The notes under the pieces: model-generated | What the model saw: only the letters and a program-made list of their open reading frames with translations | Database searches by the model: none | What the model was told of the DNA's origin: nothing | Program-made: the position numbers and the translations under genes | Assembly (NCBI GenBank): GCA_013213905.1 | Contig: JABSSQ010000335.1 | Coordinates: forward strand, 1-33,445 | Source of the DNA: Verrucomicrobiales bacterium | Lineage (GTDB): Bacteria; Verrucomicrobiota; Verrucomicrobiia; Verrucomicrobiales; DEV007 | Direction of reading: 5' to 3' | DNA length: 33,445 nt | Part shown: positions 7,396 through 13,923 of the stretch, one piece after another | How the letters are laid out: each line of letters opens with the position of its first letter | How positions within the stretch are numbered: the stretch's first letter is position 1

Positions 7396-7425
7396 GAACC
7401 AGGGGGTGATTACTCACCCTGGTTC
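7396..7425 (-). repeat. Stem-loop spanning the stop codon of the receiver gene
   Basis: On the reverse strand GAACCAGGGTGA (7425-7414) pairs with TCACCCCCTGGTTC (7409-7396), with a two-base bulge and a four-base loop (GTAA) that contains part of the stop codon TAA (7412-7410). No T-tract follows, so it is more likely a 3' stabilising or partial-termination structure than a strong terminator. Confidence 0.55.
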
Positions 7426-7844
7426 AACACGTAGCGGAGTTCGGACGCGAGGCGGTCAGCCGTGTAGGGTTTGGGGAGAATGCCAGCGAAGCCATGCTCG
7501 AGAGCGGCATTGCGGGCATTCTGCTCAAGGTAACCGCTGCTGACGATGACCTTGGCTTCTGGATCGATCTGCTTGATCGCAATCGTGGCTTCGAGTCCGG
7601 ACATACCGCCAGGAAGCGCGAGGTCCATTACGACCACGGTAAATGGTTCTCCGGAAGTGAGGGAATCCTGATAAGCTTCTAAGGCTTCTTCGCCGCTGCC
7701 TACGGGAGATCCCTCGTAGCCGAGTTTGTTGACGATTGATGAAGCCAGAATTTGCATCGGCTGTTCATCGTCGACGATTAGAATCCGTTTGGACGCGACG
7801 GGCGCCTCGGACGTGCCATTTGGGGCTGTGACGGTAGCGTTCAT
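7410..7844 (-). CDS. Stand-alone response-regulator receiver (REC) protein
   Basis: 144 aa, consisting of one REC domain after a short Ala/Thr-rich N-terminus. The key residues are all present: acidic pair DD (25-26) in ILIVDDEQ, phosphoacceptor D74 in VVMDLALPGG, Ser102/Ser103 switch position (VIVSSGY) and K125 in LPKPY. There is no output domain, so signalling must go through a partner protein, as in CheY-like or hybrid-kinase relays. LPGGMSGLEA is typical of receivers attached to hybrid histidine kinases. It follows gspE by 33 bp and could report on or control the pilus/secretion machine. No kinase gene is in the window. Confidence 0.92.
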   Translation of the reverse strand: MNATVTAPNGTSEAPVASKRILIVDDEQPMQILASSIVNKLGYEGSPVGSGEEALEAYQDSLTSGEPFTVVVMDLALPGGMSGLEATIAIKQIDPEAKVIVSSGYLEQNARNAALEHGFAGILPKPYTADRLASELRYVLNQGE

Positions 7845-7867
7845 AGGTTGGGTTATTATGGATAAAT

Positions 7868-7873
7868 ATTATA
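7868..7873 (-). promoter_or_regulatory. TATAAT-like box between gspE and the receiver gene
   Basis: Reverse-strand TATAAT in an AT-rich 33-bp gap, 24 bp before the ATG at 7844. No convincing -35 hexamer is seen, so an independent promoter for the receiver gene is only possible. Confidence 0.25.
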
Positions 7874-7877
7874 ATTA

Positions 7878-10058
7878 CTAGAATGCAGTATAACTTACCT
7901 TTTGGATCTCGTCCAGCGTGGTGTTGCCGGCAATCACATGGGTGAGGCCTTCTTGATAGAGTGTTTGGAAGCCCGTCTTCAGCGCGGCTTTCTTCAGCTC
8001 AACCTGGGTGGCTTGGCGCTCGATGAGGTCGGAAATATCGGCGGTCATCTCGGCCATTTCCATCAGGGCGACACGACCGGTGTACCCGGTTCCATTGCAT
8101 TCGTCGCAGCCGTTCGCCATGTAGATGGGCTGATCGGTATTCTCGTAGTGAATGCCCTGGCGCTTAAATAGTTCCAGTATATGTGGGGTCAGTGTGACTG
8201 GCCGTTTGCAGTAGTTGCAGAGACGGCGAACGAGGCGTTGGGCCTGTGACATTGCGAGTGAGTCTCCGACAAGATGAGGCTCAACGCCCATGGACAGGAG
8301 TCGAGAGATAGCACGAAGCGAATCATTAGCGTGGAGAGTTGTCAGAACGAGGTGTCCAGTCAGCGAAGCGTTGATTGCTGAAGTTGCGGTTTCCTGATCA
8401 CGACACTCACCAATAAGGATCACGTCAGGGTCGGATCGAAGCAAAGCCCGCAGTCCATTGGCGAAGGTCAGGTCGTGCGTCGGATCGGTCTGGGTCTGAT
8501 TGATACCTTCGATCTCGTATTCGATTGGATCCTCGATGGTATGGATGTTTAGACCCTCGTCATTAACGCTGTTGATGAGCGCGTAGAGAGTGGTCGTTTT
8601 ACCGGAACCGGTGGGGCCCGTGATAAGAACGAGTCCCTGGTCGCGGCTCATGACCCGCTTCACGATCGTGCTTTGGCGCTGGGAAAAGTTGAGCTCGGAG
8701 AGTTCCTTGAGGCCGTCCTGCTTATCGAGGAAACGCATGATGACTTTTTGCATTTCATTGCGGCACGGAACGGCTGCGACACGAACATCGACACGCCGTT
8801 GCCCAATAGCGAGACCGAAGCGTCCGTCTAGGGCTTCCTGTCGCGACTGGCTCATGTTGGCGTAGTTTTTGATCAAAGCGATGAAGCGCGGCATCATTTC
8901 CTCCGGTGCCGTGTAGACATTGCGAAGGCGACCATCGATGCGGGCACGGAAGCGGGCGACGTTGTAGTATTTTTCGAGGTGAAGATCTGAGGCACGGCCG
9001 TTGATTGCTGCATAGAGAACCCAGTGCATCAGTTCCTCAGGAGAGTGATTGAGATTCTGCGGGTTGATCTCCGCCATGTCGTCGGGTTCGATTTCGACAA
9101 GGCTTTCGGAATCAGAGAGGCTCAGCGTCGACTTCTTGACCTCGATCCCAGCGGCACCTTCGACCTTGGAACCGGTTCGGCTGATGAGATTTCGAATCGC
9201 CTTTTCGTCAGCAAGAACGGTGACGAAGTCGACAGCTTCGTTGCCGTGTGAGAGCCATTCGTCTTCAAAGGCATAGTTACTTTCCTGGGCGGAAAGCAGG
9301 TAGACTTTCTGATCTCCCTTGTAGAGCGGGTAGACGTTGTGCTTCTCCAGCAACGGCGAGGGAAATTCGTCCTGCCGCAGTGTTTCTTCCGGGTTAAAGC
9401 AAAGCAGCGAGGGACCCTGGGTGATATATTGCAGGGCGACGCCGAGCCCGCCCATGATGCCGTTGTAGGCTTCACGATCGAGAGTGCCATGCTTGTCGAA
9501 AGACTCGGCATAAAGCATGGAGAAGCGCTCCCTCTCGTGGTCGTTGTAGGGATAGGTTTCGACGAGCCACTTAAACGCAGACTCCAGGTCTCCGGACGGA
9601 AAGTTTGGGGCAGGTGTATTCTCGAGCGGATTTGCTGACGGCAGCGGTGCGCTGGAAAGGCGCATAACGAGATCCTTGCGGATCTTCTCGTATTGGTCCT
9701 GCGTGATAGCGACGCGAATTGCAAAGCACGACGGGACGCCCCACATGTCGTCTGACTTGGGCGTATGGTGGGCAAAGATGATACAAGGGCCGAGCGTTGA
9801 TACCGGGAGCCACGGGCTGTCGGTTGTTGGGAAGCGGCCCAGCTTACGGAGGGCGTTCTCGGCCTCTACTGAACAGCTTTCGCGAGGCAGGGTGACAGGC
9901 AGCAGACCAAATTGGACTGCGGTGCCCTCCAGAGACATCAAGCCGCCCATATCGGCAAAGGCGCCGAGGGACCCAGCCGCACCTCCATTTGCCGCTGCTT
10001 CAGTAGATGAGGCAACGCGGTTCAGGGGTTCGACAGTGTTGGGGGCGGGGGAGGTCAT
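7878..10058 (-). CDS. gspE: Type II secretion / type IV pilus assembly ATPase, GspE/PilB class
   Basis: 726 aa, hexameric cytoplasmic motor that powers pseudopilus or pilus extension. The C-terminal half is canonical: HSPEELMHWVLYAAINGRASDLHLE, arginine-rich RVDVRVAAVPCR, Walker A GPTGSGKTTT (about residue 480), Asp-box region TQTDPTHDLTFANGLRALLRS, Walker B DVILIGE, His box GHLVLTTLHAND, and a tetracysteine zinc motif (LCNYC ... CDECNGTGYTGR). The N-terminal 340 residues are long and unusual: an Ala/Gly-rich start, then a globular part with no clear match, unlike a plain MshEN/T2SSE-N module. Seventeen bp separate it from the upstream pseudopilin gene, so they are likely one transcript. It is distinguished from the PilT-like ATPase at the other end of the locus by the zinc motif and length. 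Confidence 0.95.
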   Translation of the reverse strand: MTSPAPNTVEPLNRVASSTEAAANGGAAGSLGAFADMGGLMSLEGTAVQFGLLPVTLPRESCSVEAENALRKLGRFPTTDSPWLPVSTLGPCIIFAHHTPKSDDMWGVPSCFAIRVAITQDQYEKIRKDLVMRLSSAPLPSANPLENTPAPNFPSGDLESAFKWLVETYPYNDHERERFSMLYAESFDKHGTLDREAYNGIMGGLGVALQYITQGPSLLCFNPEETLRQDEFPSPLLEKHNVYPLYKGDQKVYLLSAQESNYAFEDEWLSHGNEAVDFVTVLADEKAIRNLISRTGSKVEGAAGIEVKKSTLSLSDSESLVEIEPDDMAEINPQNLNHSPEELMHWVLYAAINGRASDLHLEKYYNVARFRARIDGRLRNVYTAPEEMMPRFIALIKNYANMSQSRQEALDGRFGLAIGQRRVDVRVAAVPCRNEMQKVIMRFLDKQDGLKELSELNFSQRQSTIVKRVMSRDQGLVLITGPTGSGKTTTLYALINSVNDEGLNIHTIEDPIEYEIEGINQTQTDPTHDLTFANGLRALLRSDPDVILIGECRDQETATSAINASLTGHLVLTTLHANDSLRAISRLLSMGVEPHLVGDSLAMSQAQRLVRRLCNYCKRPVTLTPHILELFKRQGIHYENTDQPIYMANGCDECNGTGYTGRVALMEMAEMTADISDLIERQATQVELKKAALKTGFQTLYQEGLTHVIAGNTTLDEIQKVSYTAF

Positions 10059-10075
10059 CGGGAAGTGGCGGCTTG

Positions 10076-10573
10076 TTAGAGTGCTCCTGCAGGGATGAAG
10101 GAGGGATCATGCACGTATGGAGTGCCGAGGTCTGACCCGTCGAAATCAATCATGATTCCTGAGCCGGTGGTGTCGGGTTCAAGAAGCCGCCACGATGAGC
10201 CGGTCCATTCGGCGCGGTAGTCTTTGTCACTAGTCGAAGACACCGGATTCCAGTCACTGCGCATGAAGGGGCCCTTTGGGTTGAGCTCGCCGGACGTATC
10301 GGGGTCGCGCCACTGCAAGGTGCGGAGAATGTAAATTTCGTCTGCTCCGGAACTTGAGTTTGGCGTCGTGGAAATGGTCCACTGGGAGTGCCCGAATTCG
10401 CGAGTGGCTTTGTTCAGGGTGGAAATCACGTTTTCAGCCACGCCTCGACGGGAACCCTCGATGACATTACCGATTGAAGGCACAGCAATTGCGGAAAGAA
10501 TGCCGATCACAGCGATCGTGATCAGCACTTCAACGAGTGAAAAAGCCCGGACATTGGTGTAGGAACGAGTCAT
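10076..10573 (-). CDS. Type II/IV pseudopilin (G/H class)
   Basis: 165 aa with a short basic leader, then the N-methylation motif A|FSLVEVLITIAVIGILSAI, with Glu5. The residue before the predicted cleavage site is Ala10 rather than Gly. The hydrophobic helix is followed by a soluble globular domain with TREFGHSQW and a C-terminal region rich in Gly and Asp (IMIDFDGSDLGTPY). It would be cleaved and methylated by a prepilin peptidase that is not in this window, then added to the pseudopilus. It is the fourth of four consecutive G/H-type genes and lies 13 bp after the third. Confidence 0.92.
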   Translation of the reverse strand: MTRSYTNVRAFSLVEVLITIAVIGILSAIAVPSIGNVIEGSRRGVAENVISTLNKATREFGHSQWTISTTPNSSSGADEIYILRTLQWRDPDTSGELNPKGPFMRSDWNPVSSTSDKDYRAEWTGSSWRLLEPDTTGSGIMIDFDGSDLGTPYVHDPSFIPAGAL

Positions 10574-10586
10574 GAGGAGGAAGAGA

Positions 10587-10982
10587 TCAGTATGCGACTG
10601 CGGTTGATGTCGACGTATCGGTCAGGACTGATTTACTTAGTGCATTGAGATCGGTGGAAAGATTGATCGCATAGCCGGCCGGGGTGTAGTCGGTCAGGTT
10701 GGCCGGAGCGAATGAAAGATAAGGAATCAGCAGGGTGTAGCGCTGCTGGTCGTTTAGTGGAGACCAACCGGCGGAGACGTTGTCTTTTCCGTTGGCCTGG
10801 ATGTAGGAGACTGTTGCCATGTTGATGGCTTCAGCGCGAGAGATCGCAAGATTGCGCTCGGAGTCTCGTTTAATCTGAACAATGTTCGGAATCGCAAGGA
10901 AAGCGATGATCCCGATGATGCCAACGGCGGCAAGCACTTCCACGAGGGAAAAGGCCCTGTGCTTGTTGGGGGACGATATCAT
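10587..10982 (-). CDS. Type II/IV pseudopilin (G/H class)
   Basis: 131 aa from the ATG at 10982, chosen because it gives a 10-residue leader (MISSPNKHRA) in front of FSLVEVLAAVGIIGIIAFLA; the frame is open to 11207 but the longer N-terminus is not prepilin-like. Glu5 is present and Ala occupies the -1 position. The soluble part is short and contains ISRAEAINMATVSYIQANG, like a helical spine followed by a small C-terminal domain. It probably forms a minor or alternative pseudopilus subunit beside its paralogues. Confidence 0.9.
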   Translation of the reverse strand: MISSPNKHRAFSLVEVLAAVGIIGIIAFLAIPNIVQIKRDSERNLAISRAEAINMATVSYIQANGKDNVSAGWSPLNDQQRYTLLIPYLSFAPANLTDYTPAGYAINLSTDLNALSKSVLTDTSTSTAVAY

Positions 10983-10998
10983 TGGGGGAAAGAGGAGA

Positions 10999-11427
10999 TT
11001 ACTTGAGTTCGACCTTTGGATAGGAAGTAACGTCCCAGCTATCGAGGACAAGGTATTGGCCGGTTTTCTTAAGAGCTGCGCTCTTGATCTGGGAGGTGTC
11101 GGTCGTGTTGCTGAGAAAGTGAGCAAGGCTCGAGTCGTCGAGATACAGCTGGACGAGTTGGAGACGGGCCTGGCTGTTGCCTGCAGCATTGTAGGTTGCC
11201 ATGGCACCGGAGATGCCGACCTGGTCAGAGGTGGAGTTCACCCAGGCATTGACCGCGTTTTGTACTGCAGCCTGTTGTTGACGGGCAACAACTCGCCGGG
11301 TGTCCTGCGCGGCGTTTGAGAATGCCGAGATCACCAAGGCTGACATGATACCGATGACGGCAATCACAATCAGCATCTCCACCATGGTGAAGCCTTTGCG
11401 GGCTTTCTGGAGAATTGTGACAGTCAT
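10999..11427 (-). CDS. Type II/IV pseudopilin (G/H class)
   Basis: 142 aa. The leader MTVTILQKARKG ends in Gly12, followed by FTMVEMLIVIAVIGIMSALV with Glu5. The helix continues as a long polar alpha-spine (DTRRVVARQQQAAVQNAVNA) and a small C-terminal domain ending SYPKVELK. It is separated from the upstream pseudopilin gene by 129 bp containing two hairpins, and is tightly followed (16 bp) by the next pseudopilin gene. Confidence 0.92.
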   Translation of the reverse strand: MTVTILQKARKGFTMVEMLIVIAVIGIMSALVISAFSNAAQDTRRVVARQQQAAVQNAVNAWVNSTSDQVGISGAMATYNAAGNSQARLQLVQLYLDDSSLAHFLSNTTDTSQIKSAALKKTGQYLVLDSWDVTSYPKVELK

Positions 11428-11468
11428 GATCAGGAGGGATGCAGGAGTCGGATCTTTGTTTTGAGGGC

Positions 11469-11495
11469 ACCGGCTCCCGAATCACGGGCGCCGGT
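11469..11495 (-). repeat. Intergenic hairpin between pseudopilin genes (distal)
   Basis: ACCGGCTCCCG (11469-11479) and CGGGCGCCGGT (11485-11495) are complementary in 10 of 11 positions with a 5-base loop AATCA. It lies 42 bp before the next start codon (11427) and has no T-tract. It is the second of two stem-loops after the gspG-like gene. Confidence 0.55.
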
Positions 11496-11519
11496 CAGGC
11501 GAAATTTCTCAACAGCAGT

Positions 11520-11538
11520 TCAGCAGGTGATCTGCTGA
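11520..11538 (-). repeat. Intergenic hairpin just after the first pseudopilin gene (proximal)
   Basis: TCAGCAG (11520-11526), loop GTGAT, CTGCTGA (11532-11538): perfect 7-bp stem, 18 bp past the stop codon of the 11557-11970 gene. It may protect the 3' end of a short, abundant transcript covering that gene alone, or cause partial termination. Confidence 0.55.
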
Positions 11539-11556
11539 GCAACCTGTGTAGCTCCG

Positions 11557-11970
11557 TTACTGGCCTCCGGTGTAGAGAAGCTGTCGGCTGGAGGAATCCC
11601 ACTGGAGGTACATAGCAGCACCTGCAGTCTCGCTGACGGCGTCGGTAGCATCGAGGCCGGGGACACCGAAGTAGGTTCCATTGAAAGGACTGTCGGCGTC
11701 GCTCACAGTAGCTCCGGCAATGATGGCATCAATGATGTCAGCTTCAGCGGTGCTGGACGCGGAAAAGTCAACTCCGGCGGCCTGAGCTGAGGCGAAAACG
11801 GAGGCAATGTTCTGGGCATTGCGGCGGTAGGTGGCGTCCTTGGCGGAATCATTGATGCGACCGATGTTCGGGACAGCGATAGCAGCGATGATGCCAATCA
11901 CGGCGATCACCACAAGCATTTCGACCAGGCTGAAACCGGTGTTGGCGGCTTTCTGGGCACGGATTTTCAT
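11557..11970 (-). CDS. gspG: Type II/IV pseudopilin, likely the major subunit (GspG-like)
   Basis: 137 aa. Leader MKIRAQKAANTG, cleavage after Gly12, then FSLVEMLVVIAVIGIIAAIAV with Glu5 and the PNIGR motif that often follows in GspG/PilA proteins. The soluble part is Ala- and Ser-rich (NIASVFASAQAAGVDFSASS) and ends in a W-x-x-x-SRQLLYTGGQ strand. It probably forms the bulk of the pseudopilus: it alone has its own promoter candidate 79-107 bp upstream, a 5' leader and two 3' hairpins. Being first of four G/H genes and best matched to GspG also supports this. Identification as the major subunit is inference. Confidence 0.92.
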   Translation of the reverse strand: MKIRAQKAANTGFSLVEMLVVIAVIGIIAAIAVPNIGRINDSAKDATYRRNAQNIASVFASAQAAGVDFSASSTAEADIIDAIIAGATVSDADSPFNGTYFGVPGLDATDAVSETAGAAMYLQWDSSSRQLLYTGGQ

Positions 11971-12048
11971 GAGGATATGAGGTATTAGTTCGGTTGTTGA
12001 TTGTATGACTTAGAGAAACCTTTGCCTGAGGCATTGCTTCTCAAATTT

Positions 12049-12077
12049 AATATATTCAATAAAAATCATAATTTCAA
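12049..12077 (-). promoter_or_regulatory. Sigma-70-like promoter candidate for the gspG-like gene
   Basis: Reverse strand: TTGAAA (12077-12072), 17-bp spacer, TATATT (12054-12049), in an AT-rich part of the 201-bp gap after gspF. Transcription would begin near 12041 and give a leader of about 70 nt. Both hexamers match the consensus in 5 of 6 positions. Confidence 0.55.
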
Positions 12078-12144
12078 ATAAATTTATATCTTCTTGTTCT
12101 GACGAATAGTTAGAGCGATAAGTTAGCTTTTATGGCTGGATCCA

Positions 12145-12160
12145 GAAAGTTGCGACTTTC
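12145..12160 (-). repeat. Short hairpin after gspF
   Basis: GAAAGT (12145-12150), loop TGCG, ACTTTC (12155-12160), 11 bp after the gspF stop on the reverse strand. Weak stem and no T-tract; it may mark the boundary between the upstream transcript and the gspG promoter. Confidence 0.35.
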
Positions 12161-12171
12161 GTGAATCTTGT

Positions 12172-13395
12172 TTACTTCTTGAGCAGGGCATCACCGAGCG
12201 AGAAGACGGGGGCATAGATGGCGTATATTAACAGGCCGACCATGGTTCCCAGAATGACGATGGTGACCGGTTCGATCAGTTTGTCGATTTGGTTGGCGGC
12301 GGTATCGAGTTCGTCTTCGTAGTCCTCGGCGATTTCGTTCAGCAGTTCCGTTCCGGAGCCGGTCTCGGCCGCGGTCTCCATGAGGCCGCAGATCATGCGT
12401 CCGTCGTCACCCAGCCAGTGTGATTCGATCACGAAGGCGTCGGTTAGCGTCAAGCCTGAGAGAATGTGGTTTTTGACCTTCTCGAAGAAAGTCTGATAGT
12501 GATGATGCCAGGACGTTTGTCCCGTAATCTCGAGTGCCGTCGTAAGACGAACGTTGGCTTCAATCAGGAGTGCCAGAGTCCGGAAACCGACGGCTGCGGC
12601 TGACTTGCGAACGAGGCCTCCCACGACAGGGGTTTTCAGGAAAGCCGTCTGTACAGCCGGAATTCGGGAAATACGTCCCCAGTTCTTGAAGAACAAGAAT
12701 AGCGCGATCACTGGAAGTGCTGCCATCCACGGCTGCTTGAGCAGGATGTTGGAGAACGTCATCATCGCTTCAGTGGCCGCCGGAAGCTGGGTGTCCAGTG
12801 AGGTGTAGAGCTTGGTCATCGCCGGGACAAGTGTGAAGCTCATCGTGATAACCACGCCAATCCCAAGGGTGACGACGACCGCGGGATAGATCATCCCGGA
12901 CTTCAACTTCTTGAGAATCCGGTGCGTTTTCTTTTGGCTGCCTCCGATCCGTTTGAAGATTTCCGGCAGGCGACCGGATTCTTCTCCTGCCCGGATGAGA
13001 GCGATGATGTCAGGGGAAAAGACATCACCCTTCTTCTCCATGGCATCGCTGATCTTTTCTCCCTGGGCGAGGTCTTCTGAAACGTCAGCGATTATCCCGC
13101 GAAAGCGCGGGGTTTTGACCCGGTTGGCCTGGAGGCGGAAGCTTTTAACAATCGGGATATTTCGGTCAAAGCACTTGGCGAGTCCGTTGAAGAGCGCAAC
13201 ACGGTCGTCAAGATTCTTGCTTCGCGAGGTGAGGCGCTGGATGGATTCGTCGAGGCCGACGATATCTGAGATCTCAGCGGTTTCGACCTGGGTTTTTCCG
13301 GACCCGACGATTGCTTTTTCGTCCGTGCCGGTATCAACGACGGTAGTCGCCTTGCGCCCGGTATACACATTGGTCAATGCAACTTTCTTAAGCAT
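12172..13395 (-). CDS. gspF: Type II secretion / type IV pilus inner-membrane platform protein GspF/PilC
   Basis: 407 aa, normal length. It has two T2SF-type repeats: the first around residues 65-190 (FNGLAKCFDRNIPIVKSFR, EDLAQGEKISDAM, IIALIRAGEESGRLPEIF) and the second around 270-395 (FRTLALLIEANVRLTTALEI, MICGLMETAAETGSGTELL). Each is followed by a membrane helix region (IYPAVVVTLGIGVVITMSF, and IEPVTIVILGTMVGLLIYAIY at the C-terminus), with a third hydrophobic part at MAALPVIALFLFF. The cytoplasmic repeats contact the GspE ring and hold pseudopilins. The N-terminal 60 residues are short on clear homology. It is placed between the I-type minor pseudopilin and the G-type genes, as in many type II-like loci. 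Confidence 0.95.
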   Translation of the reverse strand: MLKKVALTNVYTGRKATTVVDTGTDEKAIVGSGKTQVETAEISDIVGLDESIQRLTSRSKNLDDRVALFNGLAKCFDRNIPIVKSFRLQANRVKTPRFRGIIADVSEDLAQGEKISDAMEKKGDVFSPDIIALIRAGEESGRLPEIFKRIGGSQKKTHRILKKLKSGMIYPAVVVTLGIGVVITMSFTLVPAMTKLYTSLDTQLPAATEAMMTFSNILLKQPWMAALPVIALFLFFKNWGRISRIPAVQTAFLKTPVVGGLVRKSAAAVGFRTLALLIEANVRLTTALEITGQTSWHHHYQTFFEKVKNHILSGLTLTDAFVIESHWLGDDGRMICGLMETAAETGSGTELLNEIAEDYEDELDTAANQIDKLIEPVTIVILGTMVGLLIYAIYAPVFSLGDALLKK

Positions 13396-13443
13396 GACTG
13401 AACAGGGTTAGGTGGGGAAGTTAACAGGTTTAAACGGGTAAAA

Positions 13444-13920
13444 TCAGGGAGTGTAGTGGACAACACGGGGTAATGGTTCGCTGACGAAACTATTGGAGCG
13501 AATGACCTCGATGCTTTCACTGCGAGTGACGTCTTTGTCGCCACCAGTCCAGCGCTGAAAGCCGCTGTTGCCGGTGGCCGAGGAGGGCTTGTAGACCATG
13601 GTGATGGTTGTGGCAGGAACGTTTCCTAGTCCTGTCACTGCTATGTTGCGAACGCTGTAGGACATGGAAAGCACCACTGGTTCTGACGGAAGCAGATTAT
13701 TGATATCGGCTGGTTCAACCCCCATCTGGTAAAGTCTGGCAGCGTTATCGAGGTAGGTAAACGCTTTGGCAGAGCGTTCATTCATTTCCTCCTGGGTTAC
13801 CATAGCGAGCGACATCGAGGCCGCGGCCGCGATTCCGATCAACAGAACGCTGCTGGAGACAAGCGCCTCGATCAGGGTGTATCCTCCGGAGCGTTGGTTG
13901 TTCTGTAGGTTCGGTTCCAT
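13444..13920 (-). CDS. Minor pseudopilin, GspI/PilV-like
   Basis: 158 aa. The leader ends RSGG, with cleavage after Gly13 predicted, then YTLIEALVSSSVLLIGIAAA with Glu5. YTLIEALVS-type starts are typical of GspI/PilV rather than GspG. The remaining domain is about 120 aa, Thr/Ser/Val-rich (YSVRNIAVTGLGNVPATTI) and ends PLPRVVHYTP. It lies 3 bp downstream of the K-like gene and 5' to gspF, so it belongs to the I-J-K set that forms the pseudopilus tip in type II systems. The I assignment is by position and length. Confidence 0.85.
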   Translation of the reverse strand: MEPNLQNNQRSGGYTLIEALVSSSVLLIGIAAAASMSLAMVTQEEMNERSAKAFTYLDNAARLYQMGVEPADINNLLPSEPVVLSMSYSVRNIAVTGLGNVPATTITMVYKPSSATGNSGFQRWTGGDKDVTRSESIEVIRSNSFVSEPLPRVVHYTP

Positions 13921-13923
13921 GAT

